Assembly (NCBI GenBank): GCA_900766915.1
Contig: CAAFXE010000361.1
Location: 1-33,547 of the forward strand
Source of the DNA: Lachnospiraceae bacterium
Lineage (GTDB): Bacteria; Bacillota; Clostridia; Lachnospirales; Lachnospiraceae
Length of the DNA stretch: 33,547 bases
Direction: 5' to 3'
Part shown: positions 15,168-23,277 of the stretch, piece by piece
Layout of the letters: each line of letters begins with the position of its first letter
How positions within the stretch are numbered: the first letter of the stretch is position 1
Notes under the pieces: generated by a model
Seen by the model: only the letters and a program-made list of their open reading frames with translations
What the model was told of the DNA's origin: nothing
Database searches by the model: none
Program-made: the position numbers and the translations under genes

Positions 15168-16381
15168 AAACATTATATTTGGATTGCAGTATGGGCGCTG
15201 CAGGGGATATGCTGACGGCGGCACTTCTGGAGCTGTTTGAAAACCGGGAGGAAATCATCCGGGAACTGAACGATCTTGGGATTCCCCACGTGCAGTTTGA
15301 AAGAGAAACCGTCAATAAATGTGGAATCAGGGGAACCCATATCCATGTCAGGGTTCATGGCATGGAAGAAGGGGAATTTCATACAGATCATCAGGAAAAA
15401 TCTGAAGAAGCTGCCCGGGAACATCATCACGGACACACACATCGTTCGATGGATAATATCGAACATATCGTGAACCATCTGAATATCTCAGAAAAGGTGA
15501 GAAAGGATGTCCTCAATGTTTACAGTCTCATTGCCGATGCAGAAAGCAAGGTACATGGAGTGCCTGTTTCCATGATCCATTTTCATGAGGTGGGAAATCT
15601 GGATGCCATTGCAGATGTGACCGCTGTGTGTGTATTGTTGGAGAAGCTTTCTCCGGAAAAGATTGTGGCATCCGCCATTCATGTGGGTTCAGGACAGGTA
15701 AAATGTGCTCACGGAATCCTGCCGGTTCCGGCACCTGCCACGGCAGTTTTATTGCAGGGGTGCCCCATCTATGGCGGCAGCATCAAAGGGGAGCTTTGTA
15801 CGCCTACCGGTGCAGCACTTTTAAAGTATTTTGCAGATGAATTTGGAGAATTACCTGCCATGACAGTAGAAGCGATTGGATATGGTATGGGTAAAAAAGA
15901 CTTTGAGGCTGCCAACTGCGTGAGAGCCATGCTTGGAAAAATAGAAGCTGCCAAAGATGTCATGGTTGAGCTAAACTGCAATGTAGATGACATGACCGGA
16001 GAACAGATTGGATTTGCATTGGAAAGATTTTTTACGGAAGGTGCGGTGGAAGCATTTACCATTCCGATCCAGATGAAAAAATCCCGTCCGGGAACCCTGA
16101 TTCGAGTGCTGTGCAGTCCGGAGAAAAAAGAGACCCTGATCCGTGCCATGTTCAAGTATACTTCTACAGCAGGGATACGCGAAAGTAAGGTAGAGAGAAG
16201 TATTTTACACAGGAATATTGAAACAGTGGAAACTGCTTATGGTCCCATGAGAAAGAAACAGTATTCCGGCTATGGGGTCAGCAGATACAAATATGAATAT
16301 GAGGATCTGGCAAAAGCCGCAATGGAACATGATTTAAGTATAGAAGAAATTTTAAAATCTATAGAATATGTATCCGAATGA
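15164..16381 (+). CDS. larC: LarC, nickel insertase of the pincer cofactor (uninterrupted)
   Basis: LarC inserts nickel into the dithiolated pyridinium nucleotide in a CTP-dependent last step. This 405-residue protein begins YLDCSMGAAGDMLTAALLEL and has a histidine-rich segment (H73, H76, H87-H89, H91, H93) expected to bind nickel, then VHFHEVG-like (MIHFHEVGNLDAIADV). The C-terminal part starts at VELNCNVDDMTGEQIG (about 266-281). In Lactobacillus plantarum the two halves are joined by programmed frameshifting, but here the frame is continuous. It overlaps larB by four bases. Zinc or nickel specificity cannot be read from sequence, but the lar context makes nickel by far the most likely. Confidence 0.92.
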   Translation: MKTLYLDCSMGAAGDMLTAALLELFENREEIIRELNDLGIPHVQFERETVNKCGIRGTHIHVRVHGMEEGEFHTDHQEKSEEAAREHHHGHTHRSMDNIEHIVNHLNISEKVRKDVLNVYSLIADAESKVHGVPVSMIHFHEVGNLDAIADVTAVCVLLEKLSPEKIVASAIHVGSGQVKCAHGILPVPAPATAVLLQGCPIYGGSIKGELCTPTGAALLKYFADEFGELPAMTVEAIGYGMGKKDFEAANCVRAMLGKIEAAKDVMVELNCNVDDMTGEQIGFALERFFTEGAVEAFTIPIQMKKSRPGTLIRVLCSPEKKETLIRAMFKYTSTAGIRESKVERSILHRNIETVETAYGPMRKKQYSGYGVSRYKYEYEDLAKAAMEHDLSIEEILKSIEYVSE

Positions 16382-16448
16382 TATTTGACAGATTTCTGTG
16401 TTATTTACGGTTGAGTAAGAATCATAAGTCCGTAAGGAGCAGAAGTGA

Positions 16449-16477
16449 TTTGCCCCTGGTAAGTAAACAGGGGCAAA
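16449..16477. terminator. Hairpin between convergent larC and larE
   Basis: TTTGCCCCTG (16449-16458) and CAGGGGCAAA (16468-16477) form a perfect 10-bp stem with a 9-nt loop. The T-tract on either side is modest (plus side reaches TTTTTAT only about 18 nt later), so it is a probable shared terminator of moderate strength. Confidence 0.65.
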
Positions 16478-16503
16478 TTACTCCTGATTTCTTGTTTTTA
16501 TAT

Positions 16504-17250
16504 TCAAGATCGTGTCTCTAAATCTATAGTTACAGAATGATACCAGGGCTTTAGCTTTTCCAGAATCTCATTTCTACACTTCCAAATCTTTTCCAGTTGA
16601 TCTTCATGTACCTGTATTTTTGCATCTTTGCCGGAAAGGCGAATGCGAAAATCATAAAATCCCATGTCAGATAACAGTTTTTCTGAAGCTTCTGTAGCCT
16701 TTAGCTTCTCCCGGGTGATCAGATCTCCTGTAGGAATCCTGGTAGCAAGACATGCATAGGCTGGTTTATTCCATGTGAAAAGTCCGGCATCTTTGGATAA
16801 ATTACGCACCTCTGCCTTGGTAATACCACATTCCCGAAGAGGAGAACGAACAGATAGTTCCTGTAAGGCTTTCATCCCGGGCCGATCGTCTGCATCATCA
16901 GATGCATTGGTACCGTCTATGAGAAGCTCATAGCCGTCTGCTCTTGCAGCTTCTGTAATCTTACTGAAAATTTTCTTTTTACAGTGGTAGCAGCGGTTCA
17001 AAGGATTCGCTGTAATCGCTGGATCTGATATGACGTCAAGTTCCAGTACGGTCATTTTGGCATCAAGGTCTTTGACAAGTCTCAAAGCATCCTCCAGCTC
17101 AAACTGTGGCTGAAAATCAGATTTCACATAATAGGCATGGATATCACATCCAGATTGAAGTCCCGCATATAAAAGGTAGGCGGAATCCACACCGCCGGAA
17201 AAAGCCAGTGCCACGGATGGATGTTCGATAAAAAAATCATTCAAAGTCAT
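16504..17250 (-). CDS. larE: LarE, ATP-dependent sacrificial sulfur transferase
   Basis: LarE adenylates the carboxyl groups of the pincer precursor and donates sulfur. This 248-residue protein has the PP-loop SGGVDSA at 18-24, CYHCKKKIF at 87-95, and NKPAYACLATRIPTG with C167. C167 aligns with the cysteine that LarE of L. plantarum sacrifices by conversion to dehydroalanine. No second or third cysteine sits close to it, so the [4Fe-4S]-type LarE seems less likely, although C87, C90 and C141 exist elsewhere. An upstream in-frame ATG at 17283 is rejected: GGGGAG lies about 8 nt before the ATG at 17250, and MTLNDFFIEHPSVALAFSGG is a normal N-terminus. It is convergent with larBC rather than in the same operon. 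Confidence 0.9.
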   Translation of the reverse strand: MTLNDFFIEHPSVALAFSGGVDSAYLLYAGLQSGCDIHAYYVKSDFQPQFELEDALRLVKDLDAKMTVLELDVISDPAITANPLNRCYHCKKKIFSKITEAARADGYELLIDGTNASDDADDRPGMKALQELSVRSPLRECGITKAEVRNLSKDAGLFTWNKPAYACLATRIPTGDLITREKLKATEASEKLLSDMGFYDFRIRLSGKDAKIQVHEDQLEKIWKCRNEILEKLKPWYHSVTIDLETRS

Positions 17251-17402
17251 TTTCAAATCTCCCCAATTCAGATAATTGTTCACAGCTATTCGGCAGCCGC
17301 TATCCGGAAGATGCCAAACAGATAGGATGTATGTTACTTGTTTTTTGTGGAAAAATCAAGTGACTTACTGTTTCTGGTGTCATGGATTTCTTTGTTAAAC
17401 AA

Positions 17403-17430
17403 TTGACATTCTCTATGATATTGCTATAAT
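17403..17430 (+). promoter_or_regulatory. Strong promoter for the ferredoxin gene
   Basis: Perfect TTGACA (17403-17408) and TATAAT (17425-17430) with a 16-nt spacer, about 50 nt before the start codon. Confidence 0.85.
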
Positions 17431-17480
17431 ATAATTTGTGAACTAGTGTAACAAATGAATAAATGGTTGAGGTACGTATC

Positions 17481-17867
17481 ATGAAAAAATTAACAGTGAA
17501 AAAAGGCAGTACCTGTATGGCATGCTTAGCATGTGTACAGGCATGTTCAGAAGCTTTCTATAAGGAATTTCATCCGGACAAAGCATGTCTTCAGATCGTA
17601 GAGAAGAAAGCTGTGCGTCCGCTTGTGTGTCCACAGTGCGGTAAATGTGAGGAAAGCTGTCCAAGCGGAGCAATCAAACAGAATGCCAAGGGTGTTTACA
17701 TGGTAAACAAGAAACTTTGTACAGGCTGTGGCAAATGTGTGGAAGCATGTCCGTTCGGTCTGATGGTAAAAGCAGAAGATTCTGAAACAGCATCGAAATG
17801 TATTGCTTGCGGTATCTGTGCAAAAGCTTGTCCAATGGATGTTTTAGAAGTTGTAGAAACAGAATAA
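17481..17867 (+). CDS. Ferredoxin-like protein with four 4Fe-4S motifs
   Basis: A 128-residue protein with four C-x2-C-x2-C-x3-C sets: C12/15/18/22, C50/53/56/60, C80/83/86/90 and C107/110/113/117, plus C36. By spacing it should hold up to four [4Fe-4S] clusters, as in HycB/CooF-type electron-transfer subunits. It has no signal peptide and no twin-arginine motif. GAGG lies about 9 nt before the ATG at 17481; an ATG at 17463 overlaps that element and is rejected. It stands alone between larE and the nickel transporter, with its own strong promoter and terminator. Its partner enzyme is not in the window. Confidence 0.85.
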   Translation: MKKLTVKKGSTCMACLACVQACSEAFYKEFHPDKACLQIVEKKAVRPLVCPQCGKCEESCPSGAIKQNAKGVYMVNKKLCTGCGKCVEACPFGLMVKAEDSETASKCIACGICAKACPMDVLEVVETE

Positions 17868-17885
17868 TCGGAAAAGATACCTGAG

Positions 17886-17912
17886 GGAGTCAACATTGGT
17901 TGACTCCTTTTT
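17886..17912 (+). terminator. Rho-independent terminator after the ferredoxin gene
   Basis: GGAGTCAAC (17886-17894) and GTTGACTCC (17899-17907) form a 9-bp stem with an ATTG loop, followed by a five-T run. Confidence 0.9.
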
Positions 17913-17949
17913 GGTGTAAAAAACTTTCATTTTTATCCCCCTGGGTGGC

Positions 17950-17978
17950 TTGTGAAAAAAATAACTATCTGTTACAGT
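17950..17978 (+). promoter_or_regulatory. Possible promoter of the nickel transporter operon
   Basis: TTGTGA (17950-17955), a 17-nt spacer and TACAGT (17973-17978), about 100 nt before the lipoprotein gene. Both boxes deviate from consensus. No GTATGA-N16-TCATAC type NikR site is visible. Confidence 0.4.
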
Positions 17979-17997
17979 GTAGAAGTCAATAATTGAA

Positions 17998-18046
17998 ATC
18001 CTGGATAGTCCGCAGGTACCGGCAGGACTTGAAAGGTTTCCCGGAT
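17998..18046 (+). other. Possible structured leader RNA of the nickel transporter operon
   Basis: ATCCTGG (17998-18004) can pair with CCCGGAT (18040-18046) with one mismatch, enclosing AGTCC (18007-18011)/GGACT (18025-18029). The stack of two helices with asymmetric internal loops lies in the 5' leader. It does not match the riboswitch classes I checked by eye, including cobalamin and NiCo types. Confidence 0.3.
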
Positions 18047-18080
18047 ATGAAAATCATAAGATGCAAAGGATGAAACAGGG

Positions 18081-19694
18081 ATGAAAAAGAGGATTTTTGG
18101 AATGCTTTTGATTGCTGTTATGACATTTACCATGATGGTGGGATGCGGCAGTAATCATGATACACAAAAACAGGATAATGAAGTAGAAAAAACGGCAGAA
18201 GCAAAGGATTCTGTGATCGTAGCCATGGGGCCAAGCTCTGAACCGGAAGCCGGATTTGATCCGGCCTACGGATGGGGTGCAGGAGAGCATGTTCATGAGC
18301 CATTGATCCAAAGTACCTTAACAGTCACAACCACAGACCTGCTGATCGATTATGACCTGGCGACTTCTGTAGAATGCAGCGAGGACGGACTTACCTGGAC
18401 GGTAAAGATCCGGGATGACGTAAAGTTTACAGATGGGGAACCACTGACAGCAAAGGACGTTGCCTTTACTTATAACACAGTAAAAGCCACAAGCTCTGTG
18501 AATGACTTTACCATGTTAAAAGAAGCAGTTGCTGTAGATGATACCACAGTAGAATTTCATATGGAAAAAGAATATTCTATCTGGCCCTATACCATGGCCA
18601 TTGTAGGAATTGTTCCTGAACATGCCTATGGTCCTGATTACGGATTAAACCCCATCGGTTCCGGACGCTATATCATGAAACAGTGGGATAAAGGACAGCA
18701 GATCATTTTTGAAGCAAATCCGGATTACTACGGAGAAGAAGTGAAGATGAAAAAGGTAACTGTTGTGTTCATGGAAGAAGATGCAGCCTTTGCGGCAGTC
18801 AGGGCAGGTCAGGTGGATCTTGCCTATACCGCAGCTTCCTATTCTGAGCAGACGGTTGACGGATATGAGCTTCTTAGCTTTGCATCTGTAGACAACAGAG
18901 GCTTTAATCTGCCTGCAGTTTCCCAAACTACCGATGAAAACGGTAATGTCATAGGAAATGATTTTACCAGAGATGTGCTGGTACGCCGTGCCATCAATAT
19001 CGGAATCGACCGTGAACAGATGATTGAACATGTGATGTATGGTTATGGAACCCCTGCATACAGTGTATGTGATAAAATGCCCTGGTACAATGAGGCAGCA
19101 GAAGTATCCTATGATCCGGCTGAAGCTGTAAAGCTTCTTGAGAAGGCAGGCTGGATGCCGGGAGCAGACGGAATCCGTGAGAAAGACGGTGTGAAAGCTG
19201 CCTTTACATTGCTCTATCCGGCAAGTGATTCTGTTCGTCAGGCACTGGCTGCAGAAACAGCAAACCAGTTAAAAGTACTGGGTATCGAAGTGACTATGGA
19301 AGGTGTTGGCTGGGACACTGCTTATACGAGAGCATTATCAGAACCGCTGATGTGGGGATGGGGTGCCCATACACCGATGGAGCTTTATAACATTTATCAT
19401 ACAGTAGGGCAGTCAGCAGAATATTCACCTTATGCCAATGAGACTGTAGACCATTATATGGACGAAGCATTGGCGGCGGATTCCCTGGAGGAATCCTATG
19501 ACCTTTGGAAAAAGGCTCAGTGGGATGGCGAAAACGGTATCACACAGGACGGTGACATTCCGTGGATCTGGCTCGCAAACATTGATCACCTTTACTGGTC
19601 AAAGACCAATTTAAATGTGGCAGAGCAGAAGCTTCATCCTCACGGACATGGATGGTCCATTGCAAATAATGTAGACCAGTGGACATGGGACTAA
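18081..19694 (+). CDS. nikA: Nickel/peptide ABC transporter substrate-binding lipoprotein
   Basis: This 537-residue family-5 solute-binding protein has a lipoprotein signal (MKKRIFGMLLIAV..., lipobox MVGC with C22), so it is anchored outside the membrane. The family hallmarks WTVKIRDDVKFTDGEPLTAKD and the later RAINIGIDREQMIE are clear. Histidines cluster at GEHVHEP near the N-terminus and LHPHGHGWS near the C-terminus, which could ligate nickel or a nickel chelate. It is followed by two permease and two ATPase genes. Nickel rather than peptide is inferred from the lar genes next door and those histidines; an oligopeptide role cannot be excluded from sequence. Confidence 0.8.
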   Translation: MKKRIFGMLLIAVMTFTMMVGCGSNHDTQKQDNEVEKTAEAKDSVIVAMGPSSEPEAGFDPAYGWGAGEHVHEPLIQSTLTVTTTDLLIDYDLATSVECSEDGLTWTVKIRDDVKFTDGEPLTAKDVAFTYNTVKATSSVNDFTMLKEAVAVDDTTVEFHMEKEYSIWPYTMAIVGIVPEHAYGPDYGLNPIGSGRYIMKQWDKGQQIIFEANPDYYGEEVKMKKVTVVFMEEDAAFAAVRAGQVDLAYTAASYSEQTVDGYELLSFASVDNRGFNLPAVSQTTDENGNVIGNDFTRDVLVRRAINIGIDREQMIEHVMYGYGTPAYSVCDKMPWYNEAAEVSYDPAEAVKLLEKAGWMPGADGIREKDGVKAAFTLLYPASDSVRQALAAETANQLKVLGIEVTMEGVGWDTAYTRALSEPLMWGWGAHTPMELYNIYHTVGQSAEYSPYANETVDHYMDEALAADSLEESYDLWKKAQWDGENGITQDGDIPWIWLANIDHLYWSKTNLNVAEQKLHPHGHGWSIANNVDQWTWD

Positions 19695-19724
19695 ATTTCG
19701 TGTATAAATAATTAGAAAACATTT

Positions 19725-19757
19725 GGGCGGAGCCATTTTGAATGGCTCCCTTCGCCC
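19725..19757 (+). other. Intercistronic hairpin between binding protein and permease genes
   Basis: GAGCCATT (19730-19737) and AATGGCTC (19741-19748) form an 8-bp stem with a TTG loop, extended by GGGCG (19725-19729)/CGCCC (19753-19757) across a 4-nt bulge. No T-run follows. It ends 5 nt before GGAGG of the permease gene. It probably protects the upstream mRNA or lowers permease translation, giving excess binding protein. Confidence 0.6.
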
Positions 19758-19776
19758 GTTACGGAGGAAACAGGGA

Positions 19777-20769
19777 GTGAAAGAACACATACTGTTTGTT
19801 TTGAAAAATTTTATAAGAATGGTATTACTTCTCGTCGCAGTTAGTGTGGTGGCATTTTTTCTGGTCAGTGTTTCCCCTATTGATCCTTTGCAGGCCAATA
19901 TCGGTCAGGCGGCCTTAGGCTCCATGAGTGCAGAACAGATTGCGAAGCTGGAAGCTTACTGGGGAGTGGGAGTGCCGCCGGTGGAAAGATACCTTTCCTG
20001 GGCTTCTGACTTTTTGAAAGGCGATCTGGGAGTCTCGCTATTGTATCGACGTCCGGTTACGGAGGTTTTGGCAGTGAAGCTGCAAAATTCTCTCTGGCTC
20101 ATGGCTCTTGCATGGGTGATCTCCGGAGTCACAGGATTTGTTCTTGGAATTATCTCAGGATTGAAAAAGGGAAGCTTTGCAGATCGGGTAATCAAAGGCT
20201 ATTCCTTATTGATTGCCAGTACCCCGGCTTTTTGGCTGGCACTGGTACTTCTGATGGTGTTTGCTGTCTGGCTGAAAGTCTTACCGATCGGTTTAAGTGT
20301 GCCCATTGGTGTGGAGGCCAGTGGTGTTTCCGTTATGGATCGAATCCGTCATGCGATTCTGCCTGCACTTACGTTGAGCATCACGGGAATTTCTAACATT
20401 ACCTTACATACCCGTGAAAAAATGATTGATATTATGGAAAGTGACTATGTGCTCTTTGCAAGGGCAAGAGGAGAAAGTACCTTTGAGATCGTGAAAAATC
20501 ATGCTCTTCGAAATGTGATTCTTCCTGCCATTACCCTGCAGTTTGCGTCTATCAGTGAAATTTTCGGCGGCTCCGTCCTTGTGGAACAGATCTTTTCCTA
20601 TCCGGGACTTGGACAGGCAGCGGTAGCAGCAGGTACGGGAAGTGATGTGCCGTTACTTCTTGGTATTACGATGATCAGTGCCACGATCGTCTTTGGCGGA
20701 AATTTTATTGCTAATATTTTATATGGTGTCGTAGACCCAAGAATCAGAAGAGGAGGAAAACGCTCATGA
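19777..20769 (+). CDS. nikB: Nickel/peptide ABC transporter permease (NikB-like)
   Basis: A 330-residue DppB/NikB-type inner-membrane permease with about six hydrophobic segments and the EAA-type loop (near ESDYVLFARARGESTFEIVKNHALRN). The start is a GTG at 19777 with GGAGG 9 nt upstream, giving VKEHILFVLKNFIRM, a normal family N-terminus. An ATG at 19723 would add 18 residues read through the hairpin and is rejected. The stop overlaps the next gene (ATGA). Confidence 0.85.
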   Translation: MKEHILFVLKNFIRMVLLLVAVSVVAFFLVSVSPIDPLQANIGQAALGSMSAEQIAKLEAYWGVGVPPVERYLSWASDFLKGDLGVSLLYRRPVTEVLAVKLQNSLWLMALAWVISGVTGFVLGIISGLKKGSFADRVIKGYSLLIASTPAFWLALVLLMVFAVWLKVLPIGLSVPIGVEASGVSVMDRIRHAILPALTLSITGISNITLHTREKMIDIMESDYVLFARARGESTFEIVKNHALRNVILPAITLQFASISEIFGGSVLVEQIFSYPGLGQAAVAAGTGSDVPLLLGITMISATIVFGGNFIANILYGVVDPRIRRGGKRS

Positions 20770-21590
20770 AAAAACTGAACGGAAGAATTCTCACTGTGAT
20801 GATGTTTACGGCAGCAGCAGGTTTTTTAGCTGTCATTACCATTGCAGGAACCGTGCTGGCAGAGGAAGCACAGGTGGTGGATTTCTCCAGAAAAAATCTG
20901 GCACCCTGTGGACAATATATCTTCGGAACGGACTGGCTGGGCAGAGATATGTTTGTGCGGACACTGACAGGTCTGTCCATGAGCATTCGCATTGGTCTTC
21001 TGGCAGCAGGTGTCAGCTCCATCGTTGCCTTTGTGCTTGGAACCATGGCGGCTACCATGGGAAATGTAGTGGATTCTGTCATTACCTGGCTCATTGACCT
21101 TGTGATGGGAATTCCCCATATTTTGCTTTTGATCTTAATTTCCTATGCCTGCGGGAAAGGCTTTCGCGGTGTTGTAGTCGGTGTGGCATTGACCCACTGG
21201 ACATCCCTCGCAAGGCTGATTCGCGGGGAAGTGCTTCAGTTAAAAGAAGCTACATATATTAAGGTGGCACAAAAGCTTGGAAAGAGCAAACTGGGAATTG
21301 CCGGAAAACATATGGTGCCTCATTTGCTGCCTCAGTTTCTGGTGGGACTGATCTTAATGTTTCCCCATGCAATCCTTCATGAAGCAAGCATTACCTTCCT
21401 TGGTTTTGGATTGTCACCGGAACAGCCGGCCATTGGTATCATTCTGTCAGAAAGTATGGGACATCTTGCCATGGGAAGATGGTGGCTGGCAGTGTTTCCG
21501 GGACTTTTGCTTGTCTTTACGGTAGTTTTATTTGATCTGGCAGGGGAGAGTCTTAGAAAGATCCTTGACCCTGCAAGTGCACATAGGTAG
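20766..21590 (+). CDS. nikC: Nickel/peptide ABC transporter permease (NikC-like)
   Basis: A 274-residue DppC/NikC-type permease. It starts with one membrane segment, then the extracellular FGTDWLGRDMFVRTLTGLSM segment typical of the family, several further membrane helices, and the EAA-type loop (LIRGEVLQLKEATYIKVAQK) that contacts the ATPases. GAGGAGG precedes the ATG, and it overlaps nikB by four bases. It forms the heterodimeric channel with the preceding gene product. Confidence 0.85.
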   Translation: MKKLNGRILTVMMFTAAAGFLAVITIAGTVLAEEAQVVDFSRKNLAPCGQYIFGTDWLGRDMFVRTLTGLSMSIRIGLLAAGVSSIVAFVLGTMAATMGNVVDSVITWLIDLVMGIPHILLLILISYACGKGFRGVVVGVALTHWTSLARLIRGEVLQLKEATYIKVAQKLGKSKLGIAGKHMVPHLLPQFLVGLILMFPHAILHEASITFLGFGLSPEQPAIGIILSESMGHLAMGRWWLAVFPGLLLVFTVVLFDLAGESLRKILDPASAHR

Positions 21591-21599
21591 GAGGCAGGA

Positions 21600-22529
21600 A
21601 TGGAAGAGAGAAAAGTAATTTTAGACATCCATAATTTTTCCATTGCTTTTGAGCAATATGAAAATGGATTTAAAAAGATCTCCCTGCCTACTATCAGGGA
21701 ACTGGATGTGACGATCCACGAAGGAGAAATGGTAGCTGTGGTAGGATCCAGTGGTTCGGGAAAAAGCCTGCTTGCTCATGGAATATTAGGTATTCAGCCC
21801 TACAATGCAGTGCTTGGAGGAGAAATCTATTATGACGGCGAGCTTCTCACCGAGGAGAGAAAGGCGGCTCTTCGGGGCAATGAGATCGTACTGGTGCCCC
21901 AGAGTGTGGCATTTTTAGATCCGCTGATGAAGATCGGTCCCCAGATCCGAAAGGGAAAAAAGGATCAGGCATCCAAGAAGAAGCTGGATAGCATTTTCAA
22001 AGGCTTCCACTTAAAGGAAGAGGTGCAGAACCTTTATCCCTTTGAGCTGTCCGGAGGAATGAACCGAAGGGTGCTGGTATCCACTGCCATGATGGGAAAT
22101 CCAAGGTTGGTCATTGCAGATGAACCCACACCGGGACTTCATATGGATATGGTCCGCAGGGTCATGAGTCATTTCAGAGAGATGGCAGATGCCGGAGCAG
22201 GGGTGCTTTTGATCACCCATGATTTAGAGCAGGCATTGGAGGTGGCAGACAGAGTGGTAGTATTTTATGCGGGAACTACCGTGGAGGATGCCGGTGTTAA
22301 AGATTTTGAAAAGGAAGAGACTCTTCGCCATCCCTATTCGAAGGCATTATGGAGAGCGCTGCCTCAAAACGGTTTTCAGTTTATAGGAGGAACCCAGCCT
22401 TATGTAAAGGACTTACCAAAGGGATGTCCTTTTGGTCCTAGGTGTGAACTTTGCACTTCGGAATGTACACAAAAGATTCCTTACAGGGAAGTACGGGAGG
22501 GCAGAGTGCGCTGCATTCATGCCCGGTAG
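21600..22529 (+). CDS. nikD: Nickel/peptide ABC transporter ATPase (NikD/DppD-like)
   Basis: A 309-residue ABC ATPase: Walker A GSSGSGKS at 49-56, signature LSGGM at 150-154, Walker B VIADEP at 171-176. The C-terminal oligopeptide-transporter extension ends with five cysteines (CPFGPRCELC, SECTQK, then RC), like the DppD type in which an Fe-S cluster has been described. GGAGG overlaps the nikC stop. It pairs with the shorter ATPase encoded next. The signature continues MNRRVLV instead of the usual MxQRVxIA, a mild divergence. Confidence 0.85.
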   Translation: MEERKVILDIHNFSIAFEQYENGFKKISLPTIRELDVTIHEGEMVAVVGSSGSGKSLLAHGILGIQPYNAVLGGEIYYDGELLTEERKAALRGNEIVLVPQSVAFLDPLMKIGPQIRKGKKDQASKKKLDSIFKGFHLKEEVQNLYPFELSGGMNRRVLVSTAMMGNPRLVIADEPTPGLHMDMVRRVMSHFREMADAGAGVLLITHDLEQALEVADRVVVFYAGTTVEDAGVKDFEKEETLRHPYSKALWRALPQNGFQFIGGTQPYVKDLPKGCPFGPRCELCTSECTQKIPYREVREGRVRCIHAR

Positions 22530-22553
22530 AGGATGCCCGGAGGAGAGAAACAG

Positions 22554-23159
22554 ATGATATTAGAAGCAAAAAACCTGTCCTTTCGCTATGGGAAGGATAC
22601 GAGACAGATTTTTGAAAATTTCAGCCTGAGTGTGGAAAGCCATGAACGAGTGGGCATCATTGCCCCCAGCGGTTTTGGAAAGACCACTTTTTGCAAGATC
22701 CTTGCAGGCTATGAGAAGCCTGATGCGGGAGAAGTCCTTCTGGACGGCAGACCGCTCTCATCCTATGGGGCTTATTGTCCTGTGCAGATGATCTGGCAGC
22801 ATCCGGAACAGGTGGTAAATCCGAGACTTCATATGAGGGCTGTTTTAGAAGAGGGAGACGAAATAGAGGATCGGATCATCAGGGAGCTTGGCATCGAGGA
22901 TGACTGGCTGAACCGTTACCCGTCCGAATTGTCCGGCGGAGAAATGCAGCGTTTTTGTATTGCAAGGGCACTTGGAAAGAGGACAAAATTTATTCTGGCA
23001 GACGAAATTACAACCATGCTGGATCTCATTACTCAAAGTCAGCTGTGGAGCTTTTTGATCAAAGAGGTACAGGAACGGGAAATCGGATTGCTGGCGGTCA
23101 GCCACAGTATGCCGCTGCTACAGAGTGTATGCACACGGCTGCAGGAATTAGATCATTAA
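22554..23159 (+). CDS. nikE: Nickel/peptide ABC transporter ATPase, short (NikE-like)
   Basis: A 201-residue ABC ATPase. Walker A reads APSGFGKTT (37-45), lacking the usual first Gly, the signature LSGGEMQR is at 126-133 and Walker B is LADEIT, with Ile replacing the usual Pro. It is about 60 residues shorter than typical NikE/DppF and lacks the C-terminal substrate-transporter extension. GGAGGA about 8 nt before the ATG at 22554 decides the start over an in-frame ATG at 22533. It completes the five-gene transporter operon. All catalytic motifs remain, so it is likely active. Confidence 0.8.
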   Translation: MILEAKNLSFRYGKDTRQIFENFSLSVESHERVGIIAPSGFGKTTFCKILAGYEKPDAGEVLLDGRPLSSYGAYCPVQMIWQHPEQVVNPRLHMRAVLEEGDEIEDRIIRELGIEDDWLNRYPSELSGGEMQRFCIARALGKRTKFILADEITTMLDLITQSQLWSFLIKEVQEREIGLLAVSHSMPLLQSVCTRLQELDH

Positions 23160-23235
23160 TGTTCAGATACCGCAGTTTTGCGGAAGGTATTGTCCGTTGA
23201 CGGAAACAGGCGGACAGTAACATTAAATAAAAACA

Positions 23236-23258
23236 GGGGTCTGCGGTTTGCAGACCCC
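23236..23258. terminator. Bidirectional terminator between nikE and glyA
   Basis: GGGGTCTGC (23236-23244) and GCAGACCCC (23250-23258) form a 9-bp GC-rich stem with a 5-nt loop. On the minus strand TGTTTTTATTT follows, which is a good terminator for glyA. On the plus strand the T-run is weaker. Confidence 0.85.
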
Positions 23259-23277
23259 CTTAAAAATTTACTGTGTT

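Noticed and set aside
14415..17250. A lactate racemase (larA) gene within the lar region
   Set aside because: All long frames between the lar genes were examined and none resembles LarA.
17915..18080. Known nickel or cobalamin riboswitch or NikR box upstream of the nickel importer
   Set aside because: No cobalamin-box sequence, no NiCo riboswitch pattern and no GTATGA-N16-TCATAC site could be found; only unassigned pairing was kept as a finding.
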